Below, one piece after another: positions 1 through 8,330 of a DNA stretch of 64,000 bases. The notes beneath the pieces were generated by a model. It made no database searches, was not told the DNA's origin, and was given only the letters and a program-made list of their open reading frames with translations. Positions within the stretch are counted from its first letter, which is position 1. Each line of letters starts with the position of its first letter. The translations under genes were made by a program, and so were the position numbers. This DNA is from Chitinophagaceae bacterium PMP191F (GTDB lineage: Bacteria > Bacteroidota > Bacteroidia > Chitinophagales > Chitinophagaceae). The stretch spans positions 186,001 through 250,000 of the forward strand of contig LGYU01000016.1 in the NCBI GenBank assembly GCA_001302245.1, read 5' to 3'.

Positions 1-2734
1 ATGAATTAAAGGTGACGTAGAGAATGAAGGCGATGATCAGCATTACAATCGGTATGATTACCTTTAACCGCTGCTCTGCTCTTACCTGGTTCTCATACTG
101 GCCGCTCCAGTCTATATAGTAACCCTGGGGAAGTTGTTTGAAGGTTTCTTCTATCCTTTTTTTGGCATCGTTTACCACACTACCCATATCCCTTCCCCGC
201 ACATTGAAAAGCACTGTGCCCCTGAGCATGGCATTTTCAGAATTGATCATCGGAGGCCCTTCCGATACTTTTACATCCGCAACGGAAGAAAGTGGCAATA
301 CCCCGTACTTCATCGTTTGGATGGGAATGCGTTTGATCTCGTCAATATCATTGCGGTATTCCTGCGCCAGTCTCAGGTTTACACTGAACCTTTCCCGGCC
401 TTCAACGGTAGTGGTGAGGATCATGCCGCCCAATGCACTTTCAATAACCATGTTCACGTCGTCAATATTCAATCCATACCGGGCAGCATCCTTTCTCCTG
501 ATCTTAATATCAAGATATTTGCCTCCGGTGAGCTGCTCAACATACAGATCTTCCAAACCCTCAATTCCTTTGAGGGACGCTTCTACCTTACGGCTGATAT
601 TATAAATGCTGTCAAGATTGCTTCCATAGATTTTAACGCCCACATCTGTCCGGATACCGGTGGATAACATATTGATGCGATTAATGATCGGTTGTGTCCA
701 GCCGACAACAACACCGGGTATCTGCACTTTTTCATTCATTTCCTTGATCAGTTTCTCTTTGGTCATCCCACTGCGCCATTGACTTTTTGGCTTCAGCACG
801 ATGATCGTCTCGATCATGCTGATGGGCGCATTGTCTGTGGCAGTATAGGCGCGTCCGGCTTTACCAAGTACATTATCCACTTCCGGGAAGTCTTTGATGA
901 TCTTGTCCTGTAACTGGGTGATGCGTTTAGCCTCAGAATTGGATACATCCGGTAATGTAACGGGCATTAATAATAAAGAGCCTTCATCCAGCGGTGGCAT
1001 AAACTCTGTACCGAGGTTTATAACCAGGGGTACGCTTCCTGCAATGAGTACGAAACACATGGCCAGCACTGTTTTGCGCCATTTCAAACACCATCTTGCC
1101 ACCGGCTGATAAAGAAGAATAAAGAAATTGGATACGGGATTTCTGCTTTCCGGCACTAAGCGGCATTTCATCAAAGTGCGCGTTAACATCGGCGCAACCG
1201 TTATAGCAAGAATGGCCGCACCAATCAGGGAAAACGTTTTGGTAAGCACCAGCGGTGCAAACAGTTTCCGTTCCTGGCCGGTCAGGAAAAGAATAGGTGC
1301 AAAGGAGATGACCATGATCACTACGGAAAAAAATACCGAGCGGCCCACCGTCCGTGATGATTCTTCTATAATTGCCACTCTTTCCGCTTCAGGGATCTCC
1401 CTGGTGTGGCCTATTCGTTCTTTTACTTTCGTTTGTTTTTCGCTTGCCATACCTGGTTACTTGTTTTCTACGTTAAGAACTCTGTTGGTTAACATCCTGT
1501 AGGCATTCTCTGCCATGACAATACCGGGATCTACCACATCACCAATGGCAAGCGCAATACCGCCCAATGAGAGGATATTGGCCGTAACCCCGAATAATTT
1601 CATGAGGATAAATCCGATAAGTACCGACAGGAGAATGGAAACAATCGCGACCAGCCCGCTTTTGCCGCTAAAGAGAAATAAGATGACAACGATACAAACA
1701 ATCAGTATTTCCTGCCAAAGGGCCTCTTTGAGGGTATCTATTGCAGCCAATATGAGGTCGCTGCGGTCGTAGGCCGTTTTAAATTTGACACCGGCAGGCA
1801 ATCCTTTTTCAATGTCTTTCATTTTGGCCTTTGCCCTTTCAATCACGTCCTTCGCGTTTTCCCCGAACCTGGCCACAACAATGCCTCCGACCACTTCTCC
1901 TTCGCCATTCTCATCTACAATCCCGAGCCTCAGATCGGGACTCATCTGCACTTCCGCAATATCACTCAGTGTAATCGGTATGGATTTATAGGTGCCGATA
2001 GGGATTTCCTTGATGTCGTCGAGGCTGGTAATATAGCCCTGACCCCGGATCAAATAGCCGGTTGAGTTCATCTCATACAAGCTGCCCCCGACATCTTTAT
2101 TATTGGCGGAGACGGCACGGGTTACATCCATCAGTGAAACCCCATAGTACACCAGCTTATGCGGATCTATTGTAACCTGGTAGCCTTTCTGGAAGCCGCC
2201 AAAGGAAGCTACTTCGCTGACACCTTCCACATTCTGAAGCGCGAACTTTACGTACCAGTCTTGCAGTGCCCTGAGTTCCCCAAGATTATAACCCTTTCCA
2301 TCGAGTGTGTACCAAAAAACATGACCCAGCCCGGTACCGTCCGGCCCCAAAGAAGGCGTAACCCCCTGTGGCAGGAATTTCTGCGCATAATTGAGCCTTT
2401 CCAAAACCCTGGTTCTTGCCCAGTAAACATCCACGTCATCCTTGAACACGACAAATATGAAACTCATCCCGAACATGGATGCTGCTCTGATGGACTTGAT
2501 GCTGGGTATGCCTTGCAGGTTGGAGACTAACGGGTAGGTGATCTGGTCTTCCATAATCTTGGGATTTCTCCCCATGTATTCTGTATAAATGATCACCTGG
2601 TTTTCGGAAAGGTCGGGCAATGCATCTACCGGCGTCTCTTTTATGGAGTAGATGCCACCAACTACGATCATGATAATGCCGATCCAGACAAAGAACCGGT
2701 TCCGTATAGACCATGAAATTATTTTTTCTATCAT
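1..2734 (-). pseudogene. CusA/CzcA-type RND metal efflux pump, interrupted by in-frame stop and cut by window edge
   Basis: Inner-membrane RND proton-driven metal exporter. The first 425 codons (2734-1457) show the typical N-terminus (IRNRFFVWIGI, then TPVDALPDLSENQVIIYTE) and the TM4 region. A TAA at 1459-1457 follows ENK. Reading on in the same frame, 485 further codons run to the window edge without another stop and carry the rest of the pump (ESSRTVGRSVFFSVVIMVIS, GTEFMPPLDEGS, LSTGIRTDVGVKIYG). So this is one gene with a nonsense codon, not two genes. TM4 reads GDVVDPGIVMAEN where the family usually has GVVVDAGIVMxEN: the proton-relay Asp and Glu remain, but Asp and Pro replace small or hydrophobic residues. 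An internal ATG at 1447 could restart translation but would give only half a pump. Confidence 0.85.
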
Positions 2735-2795
2735 GATATCATTGTTTTAGTAGTTGTCTTTTCATAACACTACGATGGTTGTGGTTTTAATCAAA

Positions 2796-2822
2796 GGGCT
2801 GCCGCCCGCAAAGAGGCAGCCC
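2796..2822 (-). terminator. Hairpin downstream of the small secreted protein gene
   Basis: Perfect 8-bp inverted repeat GGGCTGCC / GGCAGCCC with an 11-nt loop. It lies just past the stop at 2831 and before the RND gene start at 2734. On the minus strand it is followed by a short T-rich stretch, so it may attenuate transcription into the pump gene. Confidence 0.6.
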
Positions 2823-2830
2823 CTGAATAA

Positions 2831-3229
2831 TCAGAGATGGTTTTTCAACACCCAGTTTACTTTATACATTTTGTGGAAACTGTCATATGCAGTAAGTTCT
2901 CCGTCTTCTTTGAAGGTCTGATCCAAAGCGTCGTGGAAAGGATGGTTTTGCGGAAACGCTTTTTTCAGGTTTGTCTTTGTAAGCGGTTGCAGTACGTCGG
3001 AATCTCCCGTTGTAAAGAAATAGGTGATTGGATATTTGTCTGCCTGTTTGGGCGCATGTGCCTTGTGTTCGTATTTATACAGGACGACTTTCTCCCCGGC
3101 GTTCAGAACGGTATAGCCGTTCTTTTTAGTAGCGGTTGCAGCCGTTACTGAATTTTTCTGTGCTACTGAATTTTGTGAGAATGCCAGCAGGCTTCCTGCC
3201 AGCATAAAAAAGAAAAGGAACTTTTTCAT
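2831..3229 (-). CDS. Small exported protein of unknown function
   Basis: About 132 residues. I chose the start at 3229 because it gives a clean signal peptide (MKKFLFFFMLAGSLLAFSQNSVAQ); an upstream in-frame ATG at 3313 would add 28 unlikely residues. The mature part is charged and rich in Lys, His and Asp, with segments such as YKYEHKAHAPKQADKYPITY and KMYKVNWVLKNHL, and has no cysteine. I do not recognise a domain. It sits between a HYC_CC_PP protein and an RND pump, all on the minus strand, so a periplasmic role linked to metal export is a guess from position only. Confidence 0.65.
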   Translation of the reverse strand: MKKFLFFFMLAGSLLAFSQNSVAQKNSVTAATATKKNGYTVLNAGEKVVLYKYEHKAHAPKQADKYPITYFFTTGDSDVLQPLTKTNLKKAFPQNHPFHDALDQTFKEDGELTAYDSFHKMYKVNWVLKNHL

Positions 3230-3426
3230 TGTTTTTGATTTTAATTGTGAAATATTGATTAATGAACGAATTGAAATAACAAACGGCTGAGCTGCCTGCG
3301 GAAGCTTTGACAATATTTACCACATCAAACAGGAGTGGAAAATCATTCATGCCAACTGAAGAATAGGCATAAGTATATCTTCAGTCTGAATGTAACAGAC
3401 CGGCAGCGCCGCACACAAGGGGGATC

Positions 3427-3463
3427 TCATCAACCTGCCTGAGCCGGGCGTGTTGGTTGATGA
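3427..3463. terminator. Inverted repeat downstream of HYC_CC_PP gene
   Basis: Perfect 9-bp arms TCATCAACC / GGTTGATGA with a 19-nt GC-rich loop, located 11 bp past the stop of the minus-strand gene at 3474. There is no clear T-run, so it may be a processing or pause hairpin rather than a strong terminator. Confidence 0.45.
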
Positions 3464-3473
3464 TTTTGGAACA

Positions 3474-3863
3474 TCAAATCCGGAAAACCCGGTTTAAAAC
3501 ATACAGCCGTGGATGTAGCTGGTCGGGGGGATGATAGAAGGATGGTTTGGGACTGGCTGACCAGGTGAATAGTTGAAAATCGGAATGAGAGGCTGGTACC
3601 AATGCGATATCAACGTCAAATGTTTTGGACAGGTCGAAGGATACCTGCGTTGATTTTTGATGACCATCATCCAGATGCAGGTAAAAATCTTTGTCATGGC
3701 AGCAGTCCTTCATATCCTCGCTGCCACAGGCACATTTATTGGTATGGTTGTGCCCAAAAGAAACAGAGGCAACGGTATCGCCGCAATAGTGTATGGAGCC
3801 GCTGATACCTGATGATGCGATCAGGTAAACGAACATTAACGCTATGACGGCTATTGGTTTCAT
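3474..3863 (-). CDS. HYC_CC_PP family exported protein
   Basis: 129 residues with an N-terminal signal peptide (MKPIAVIALMFVYLIASSG). It shows the three motifs that name this Bacteroidota family: HYC (SIHYCGD), CC (KDCCHD) and PP (YHPPDQ). An additional Cys/His stretch (FGHNHTNKCACGSEDMKDCC) could bind a soft metal. Such genes sit next to CusA-type pumps and metal regulators in this phylum; here it follows the AraC-HMA regulator with a 65-bp gap on the same strand. Molecular function is not established. A second member lies at 7560-7946. Confidence 0.8.
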   Translation of the reverse strand: MKPIAVIALMFVYLIASSGISGSIHYCGDTVASVSFGHNHTNKCACGSEDMKDCCHDKDFYLHLDDGHQKSTQVSFDLSKTFDVDIALVPASHSDFQLFTWSASPKPSFYHPPDQLHPRLYVLNRVFRI

Positions 3864-3928
3864 TGTTTATTTTACAACTATTTCAATTTTAGCAAAGTTA
3901 GTTTTAGGTGTTTTGAACTTTGTACGCA

Positions 3929-4531
3929 TTATTTTGGATTTTGTATAAAATTTTGCACCTCTATTTTATCCAGATGAACACGCGCCGGAACCGGACTGAG
4001 CCGGTATTGTCCAGGTGTTTTTCCGGTAACTTTTTTAAACTGGGAGGACATGCTCTGTGACGAACTGTAACCCAAATCGTATGCGATATTGCTGATTGTT
4101 GTTTCGTCCTGTAAAAGCAGTTCCTTCACCCGTTCCACTTTTAACAGGATCAGGAACTTTTCCATCGTTATCTTTTCTGCCTCTGAAAAAATGCGGCTGA
4201 TGTAGTAATAACTCATGCCGACTTTTTTTGCTACATAATCTGATAACCGCAATTTTGAGGTCTTGCCTATCATCTCATTCATATACTCAAAAATGGCTGT
4301 CTTTGCTTTGGCAACTACCTGCTCTGTATGTGAGTTCACCACGGTAAAGCCCCAGGTTGCCAGCTTTCGGTTTAAAGCCGCCAAATCCTTTTCTGTCAGT
4401 TTATTTTCAAGCGTTACTTCGCCGAGGGTCGTTTTCAGGGCCTTGTAATTTCCTTCACCAAGCAGTTGTTTCACCTTGTCAATACAACGTTCACAGCACA
4501 TGCCTTTGATATATAACTGATTTTGTTTCAT
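3929..4531 (-). CDS. AraC-family regulator with N-terminal HMA-like metal-binding domain
   Basis: 200 residues. Residues 1-70 look like a ferredoxin-fold heavy-metal-associated domain, with GMCCERC at 10-16 matching the GMxCxxC metal motif. Residues ~100-190 are a C-terminal AraC helix-turn-helix pair (SDYVAKKVGMSYYYISRIFSE, then ISNIAYDLGYSSSQSMSSQFKKVTGKTPGQYR). The protein therefore appears to couple direct metal (probably Cu(I)) sensing to AraC-type DNA binding. It is the first gene of the minus-strand cluster with the HYC_CC_PP protein and RND pump, so it is the likely regulator of that cluster. Which metal it senses cannot be read from sequence. Confidence 0.85.
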   Translation of the reverse strand: MKQNQLYIKGMCCERCIDKVKQLLGEGNYKALKTTLGEVTLENKLTEKDLAALNRKLATWGFTVVNSHTEQVVAKAKTAIFEYMNEMIGKTSKLRLSDYVAKKVGMSYYYISRIFSEAEKITMEKFLILLKVERVKELLLQDETTISNIAYDLGYSSSQSMSSQFKKVTGKTPGQYRLSPVPARVHLDKIEVQNFIQNPK

Positions 4532-4749
4532 TCTTTATTACGCTTGCAATAGACTTCGCATTTTGAACGTCCTGTATTAAAAACCAGGTTGTATAAAATC
4601 TTGCATAAAGGTAAACCGTGAACAGCCGTTTAAAGAATGACCGTTATCACGGGAAAACCTGATTTCCGTCATGCGTGAAACCCCGCCTTTATTTCACTGT
4701 GCTAACCATGATGTTATGCTAACATTTCAAAGAAATCCGCTTAAAATTA

Positions 4750-4757
4750 TATCTTTG
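4750..4757 (+). promoter_or_regulatory. Bacteroidetes -7 element (TATCTTTG) of ncRNA copy 1
   Basis: Matches TAnnTTTG exactly. It ends 6 bp before the first base of the 109-bp conserved element, where transcription would be expected to start. The flanking DNA is not similar to that of copy 2, yet the -7 motif and its spacing are kept. Confidence 0.65.
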
Positions 4758-4763
4758 CACAAA

Positions 4764-4872
4764 ATATTCTTGAAGCGTTTTAGCTTTAAGTCCCGCACTG
4801 AAACTTAGGAACTTTCAAAGAGGCAATGGGACAATAAGTGAGAACGCTCATGCTACGGCGTGGGCGCACTTA
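4764..4872 (+). ncRNA. Candidate structured RNA, copy 1 (left flank of metal block)
   Basis: 109-bp element about 90% identical to 19705-19811. Its 3' part (4846-4865) folds into an 8-bp stem GCTCATGC / GCGTGGGC around a TACG loop (UNCG-class tetraloop; C-G closing pair). A longer-range pairing AGCGTTTT (5' side) with AGAACGCT is possible; copy 2 has AAAACGCT, so the one changed base keeps pairing (A-U versus G-U). A TATCTTTG promoter motif lies directly upstream. It points rightward, against the 3' end of the minus-strand metal block, and nothing on the plus strand follows it, so it would act as a stand-alone RNA. Its identity is unknown to me. Confidence 0.65.
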
Positions 4873-5261
4873 GGACATGAACCCGGAGCATCTCTAATGA
4901 TTTCAGGATGCATTGGGCAAGTGTACTGTACATTCTTTGGCTGAACTGACGGCAGCTTTTCTAAGTTCATACCACACACAGGGCAATTGCCTGGTTTATC
5001 ATACACTTTGTCCCCTTCGCAGTGCATAGGGCAATAGTATTTGCCAGTTGCACCAACAGAAGGTTTATCTTTTTGGTGCTGGTGATGTTCATGTTTTTTA
5101 TTTCTTTCATCCTGTACCGGCACTAACTGCATACCGCATACGGGACAGTTGCCGGGTTCATCATAAACTTTATCGCCTTCGCAATGCATGGGGCAATAGT
5201 ATTTAGTTTGAACATCACTAACCTTATTATGGCTATGTGTGTGTAATAGACTGTTATCCAT
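4848..5261 (-). CDS. Heavy-metal-binding (HMBD) repeat protein, 3' end overwritten by ncRNA element
   Basis: 137 residues with a His-rich N-terminus (LLHTHSHNK), then two near-identical HMBD units (YYCPMHCEGDKVYD.PGNCPVCGM) and a third, YTCPMHPEIIRDAPGSCPKC. The third unit is the type found at the N-terminus of copper P-type ATPases, where CPKC is followed by GMALVP. Here, right after CPKC, the frame enters the antisense of the ncRNA hairpin and ends with AHAVA and a stop. The gene therefore seems to be a longer protein (perhaps a CopA-like ATPase) truncated at the element boundary. The start overlaps the upstream membrane-protein gene by 8 bp. It has no signal peptide, so it is likely cytosolic, binding Cu or similar metals through Cys/Met/His. 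Confidence 0.75.
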   Translation of the reverse strand: MDNSLLHTHSHNKVSDVQTKYYCPMHCEGDKVYDEPGNCPVCGMQLVPVQDERNKKHEHHQHQKDKPSVGATGKYYCPMHCEGDKVYDKPGNCPVCGMNLEKLPSVQPKNVQYTCPMHPEIIRDAPGSCPKCAHAVA

Positions 5262-5781
5262 AATTTTTTACTTTGAAACTCAAATAGTATATAAGAGCGG
5301 GTAATATCATAAACTGTAGTACAGGAGAAATACCTACCTTAATGACCGGTATGAGAGGCATTGATTTGTCATAAGCCCAATTGCCTAATGAAAGGTGTCT
5401 CATTTCTGCTAAAATTGCCCCTATGCCACCCACTAACATCAATATCAAAATTCGAAGCATGGTAAATTCCTGCACCCATAACGGGTTTTTATAAATCAGT
5501 GCAAAGCAGAAATAAATTAGAAGAACCATTATAGCATCGGCTACCGATGCCAAAGCACAGAATGCAATGTGTTGTATATTGAACGGAGCGTCTTTATACA
5601 ACGGCATTTGTAATACTTCCCATGCCAAATTAAACAGGAAAGCGAGCACAAGTGTAATGACAACAAATCGTTTAAAAACTTCTTTATTATCTACTTTCTT
5701 TAACAAATAAAGAAGCAATAAGACCACCAGTATCAGAGCGATTACCGGTACAAGGAAAATGATAGGATTAAGAGTGTTCAT
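5254..5781 (-). CDS. Polytopic membrane protein, unknown
   Basis: 175 residues with about five hydrophobic segments: residues 5-27, 38-58, 70-93, 103-123 and 150-170. Distinctive loops are AWEVLQMPLYKD and LGNWAYDKSMPLIP, the second followed by VGISPVLQFMILP. I do not recognise a named family. It lies between the copper-storage protein and the HMBD protein in the same minus-strand series and overlaps the latter by 8 bp, so the two are probably translated together. A transport or metal-handling role is inferred from context only. Confidence 0.65.
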   Translation of the reverse strand: MNTLNPIIFLVPVIALILVVLLLLYLLKKVDNKEVFKRFVVITLVLAFLFNLAWEVLQMPLYKDAPFNIQHIAFCALASVADAIMVLLIYFCFALIYKNPLWVQEFTMLRILILMLVGGIGAILAEMRHLSLGNWAYDKSMPLIPVIKVGISPVLQFMILPALIYYLSFKVKNYG

Positions 5782-5865
5782 TACACTTGTTTTAATGTTC
5801 TTTTATAACATGATTTACTCTATAGTAATGAGGGCTGTAACCTTTGGTTAAAACCCTCATAGAAT

Positions 5866-6177
5866 TTAAGCAGCAATCTTTCTGCATTCAGCTTCACATC
5901 TTCTGCATTCTTCTGCGCAACGTTTGCAATGTTCATCGTTATGCTTTTCGCATTCTTCGGCACAAGCACGGCAGGCATCGGCACATTGTTGTACTGAATT
6001 AGTACTGCCATTCCTACATTCCTCTGCACATCTGCGACATACATCAGCACATTGCCTGCATTGTGTTTCACACTGTTCCATTCCTGGCTGTCCTGCGCAA
6101 TTTTCAGCACAGGAGTTGCACTCTTCTTCACATGCTTCACAAGCATCAATGCAGCTTTGGAGATTTTGATTACTCAT
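5866..6177 (-). CDS. Cys-rich four-helix bundle copper-binding protein (Csp-like)
   Basis: 103 residues with about 24 cysteines in the helical spacing CxxxC and CxxCxxxC (IDACEACEEECNSCAENC, RQCADVCRRCAEECRN, KRCAEECRRCEAECRK). This is the hallmark of copper storage proteins, where four helices line a core of thiolates holding many Cu(I) ions. It lacks a signal peptide, suggesting the cytosolic type. A small Met/Gly loop (GQPGMEQCE) separates the first two helices. It lies among HMBD proteins, supporting a copper-buffering role in this block. Confidence 0.9.
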   Translation of the reverse strand: MSNQNLQSCIDACEACEEECNSCAENCAGQPGMEQCETQCRQCADVCRRCAEECRNGSTNSVQQCADACRACAEECEKHNDEHCKRCAEECRRCEAECRKIAA

Positions 6178-6250
6178 TTTGTAATAGATTAAAGATGTCT
6201 TCAGTTCCGCTGTTGCCCGGTCTTCAGATTAGCTGTTGCCCTTAAAGTGA

Positions 6251-6508
6251 TTACTTAGTAGGTTTTGTGTATGTACCTTCTTTCATCATCTTTTGCTGCT
6301 CGGCTGTCATTTTCTGCTTTACCAGTTTCATCCCGCATTTTGGACATTCACCTTCATGGTCGCTCATTACCTCGTTGTGCATTGTGCAGGTGTACATTTC
6401 GTCTTTAGCTAATTGCTCTGTTTTTGGCTTGCTACTGTTGCCTGAACAAGCTGTAAATACAAATGCCATTGAAAAAAGGATAGCTGTGATAAAAAATAAA
6501 TTTTTCAT
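6251..6508 (-). CDS. HMBD lipoprotein
   Basis: 85 residues. A lipoprotein signal (MKNLFFITAILFSMAFVFTACSG, lipobox FTAC, Cys21) anchors it at the membrane facing the periplasm. A single heavy-metal-binding unit follows (YTCTMHNEVMSDHEGECPKCGMKLV), then a Met/Lys-rich tail with QKMTAEQQKMMKEG. It is likely a periplasmic metal sink or donor to the Cus system. It belongs to the run of small metal-binding genes and has a 73-bp gap to the Csp gene. Confidence 0.85.
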   Translation of the reverse strand: MKNLFFITAILFSMAFVFTACSGNSSKPKTEQLAKDEMYTCTMHNEVMSDHEGECPKCGMKLVKQKMTAEQQKMMKEGTYTKPTK

Positions 6509-6575
6509 GATTGTTTGTTTTAAAGAGAGGCAGGCATAGCGCTGCCACCCATGTGACTTCGTTTAAAGTTGGGAA

Positions 6576-7016
6576 TTAATCTTTCTTGGTGTTCTTTGCG
6601 ACCATCTGCATACCACAAACCGGGCATTTACCGTTTGTAGCACTACTGACATTTGGGTGCATTGAACAGGTATAAACAGTTGCAGCTTGCTTACTACCTC
6701 GCCTGTCTATAACTAATTTTGAACTGCATTTCGGACAATTACCGGGGCTGTTACTTACCACATCGGTATGCATTGGGCATGTATAGGTTTGCGTTACCTC
6801 TGCCTTCATTTGTTCTTTTTTGGATAGGATTAAATCCATGCCGCACTTGGGACACCTCCCCTGTTGGGAACTGTTCACTTCGGGATGCATTGGGCAGGTA
6901 TAACTTGTTACCACTATTGCGTTACTATCTGCTTTTGATGATGTCTGCTTTGCTTTTTGGGCATAGATTGCTGTAGTACCAGCAATCATTAGCATAAGAA
7001 TGATTAAGCGTTTCAT
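6576..7016 (-). CDS. Exported protein with three HMBD repeats
   Basis: 146 residues from the start at 7016, chosen because it opens a signal peptide (MKRLIILMLMIAGTTAIYAQ); an in-frame ATG 54 bp upstream overlaps the previous gene. Three HMBD units follow: YTCPMHPEVNSSQQGRCPKC, YTCPMHTDVVSNSPGNCPKC and YTCSMHPNVSSATNGKCPVC. The first and third are followed by GM and the middle one by SS, so its metal site may differ. It is probably a periplasmic multi-site metal-binding protein. It has a 29-bp gap to the upstream HMA protein gene. Confidence 0.85.
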   Translation of the reverse strand: MKRLIILMLMIAGTTAIYAQKAKQTSSKADSNAIVVTSYTCPMHPEVNSSQQGRCPKCGMDLILSKKEQMKAEVTQTYTCPMHTDVVSNSPGNCPKCSSKLVIDRRGSKQAATVYTCSMHPNVSSATNGKCPVCGMQMVAKNTKKD

Positions 7017-7045
7017 TTTGTTTATTTTAATTAGTGAATGATAGA

Positions 7046-7411
7046 TTAGATATTGCGGCAATGACAACAATCAGGCAAAGCATTATAGGCTGTATCATTT
7101 GCCTTATATTGGTCATTGTCATGACCTACAGCGGCTAACTTCTTCTGTACTATGTCAGCAGCTTCCTTTTTAAAAATGCTGTATTTTGAGGTTAGTTTCT
7201 TTGTGTTTTCGTCCCATATAGCTGACTTCACACCTTCAACAGATAAAGCGGTATTTTCTATACGCTTTTTACACATTACACAGACACCGTTTACCTTAAA
7301 CGTTTGTGTACTTATACCAATGGTTCTTTGTGATTTGTCGCTTTGTGCTGATGCAGTATGAAAGGTGAACAATGCACCTATTATGACGATTAATGTTTTA
7401 AGCGTTTTCAT
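7046..7411 (-). CDS. Exported HMA-domain metal-binding protein
   Basis: 121 residues with signal peptide MKTLKTLIVIIGALFTFHTASAQ. The mature part is a heavy-metal-associated ferredoxin-fold domain with CVMCKKRIE (CxxC near residue 44) in place of the common GMTCxxC. The C-terminus has a second Cys/His cluster, LPDCCHCRN. It is likely a periplasmic metallochaperone. It lies between the HYC_CC_PP gene and the HMBD repeat gene on the same strand. Confidence 0.8.
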   Translation of the reverse strand: MKTLKTLIVIIGALFTFHTASAQSDKSQRTIGISTQTFKVNGVCVMCKKRIENTALSVEGVKSAIWDENTKKLTSKYSIFKKEAADIVQKKLAAVGHDNDQYKANDTAYNALPDCCHCRNI

Positions 7412-7559
7412 TGTAATATTTATTGAGCTAATTATTGCGAGGCAGCGAAAGCATTGCCTGATAATTAGAAATATGAAGGAATAAATTGAGAAAGTTGAGT
7501 TGATGAACTCAAGAATGCAATGGTATAACAGAACGTTATAGCACTAAAGAGTGGGAAAA

Positions 7560-7946
7560 TCACAGTCTGAAAACGCAATTGTAAATGTAGATGGGTACGC
7601 CCTGATGTAAAGGCGGTGCATTGCTTCTATAAGCAATGGTAGTTTTTTGCGAAACAAAAGAAATATCTTGAAAAGAAGGAGTGTAAAGATGTAAGTCGAT
7701 AAAATGCTTGAATGGAAAATCTGCCTGGTCGGCTGAAATATGATTATCCTTTACTTTGAAGAATTGAAACTTGCTATCGCAACATCCGGTCTTATCATCG
7801 CCATTGCCACATTTATCTTTTGCTTCCTGTAATAATGAAAAAGTTACTGATTTGAGCTTGCCGCAACAATAAAACTGCTTTAGGCTGAAGCCCATTGTTG
7901 CCAATGAGTAAACACAAATAAGCAATATGATTGCAGCTTTTTTCAT
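7560..7946 (-). CDS. HYC_CC_PP family exported protein, second copy
   Basis: 128 residues with N-terminal signal sequence MKKAAIILLICVYSLATMG. The family motifs are present in variant form: FYCCG for HYC, GCCDSKFQFFKVKDNH for the CC region, and APPLHQG near the C-terminus. It is divergent from the member at 3474-3863 (HYCGD, HPPDQ) but has the same length and layout and the same ending (NCVFRL versus NRVFRI). Function is unknown; position in the metal block suggests a periplasmic metal-related role. Confidence 0.75.
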   Translation of the reverse strand: MKKAAIILLICVYSLATMGFSLKQFYCCGKLKSVTFSLLQEAKDKCGNGDDKTGCCDSKFQFFKVKDNHISADQADFPFKHFIDLHLYTPSFQDISFVSQKTTIAYRSNAPPLHQGVPIYIYNCVFRL

Positions 7947-8112
7947 TATCTTATAGCGAAAGTACGAATATTTAAAAGGGAAGGTTTACAGAATTATGGT
8001 TAAGTTTTACAGAATTTTTGGATGAGCTGCTAAACTCTTACCTTTTGTATTCTTGCAGCCTTGATATTCAAGGCTTTTTTCCTTTAACTCAACAAGAAGG
8101 TCGTACCATTCA

Positions 8113-8328
8113 TTAGTTACAACAAGATTTGCTCGTTTGTATCGGCGGGCAAGCTACAGTGCCATAGCTGCAAAATACGCAACAATCTCCCTGCTTGGGC
8201 TTTAGTATTGTCTCACAATTTGTACACTTGTAGAAATACTGACAAGCATCTGTAGGCATGGTTTCTTCTTTCTGAAAACCGCAATTAGGGCAAGTGATAG
8301 TCGATTGTAGTGTTAGTGTTTTTTCCAT
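8113..8328 (-). CDS. GDCCVxC-domain protein, cassette 1
   Basis: 71 residues from the start at 8328, two bases after the MerTP stop. It has an N-terminal ITCPNCG zinc-knuckle, then CxxC (YKCTNC) and the motif GDCCVFCSYGTVACPP that names the GDCCVxC family; some family members have selenocysteine at one of these positions, here all are Cys. The tail is SKSCC. It is always seen next to merTP-type genes in this window (also 27941-28153), suggesting it receives or traps the metal that MerTP imports. Biochemical role is not established. Confidence 0.85.
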   Translation of the reverse strand: MEKTLTLQSTITCPNCGFQKEETMPTDACQYFYKCTNCETILKPKQGDCCVFCSYGTVACPPIQTSKSCCN

Positions 8329-8330
8329 GA

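Noticed and set aside
134-667. Long plus-strand open frames over the first 1.5 kb
   Set aside because: They are antisense to the continuous RND pump reading on the minus strand; translations are low-quality with no domain.
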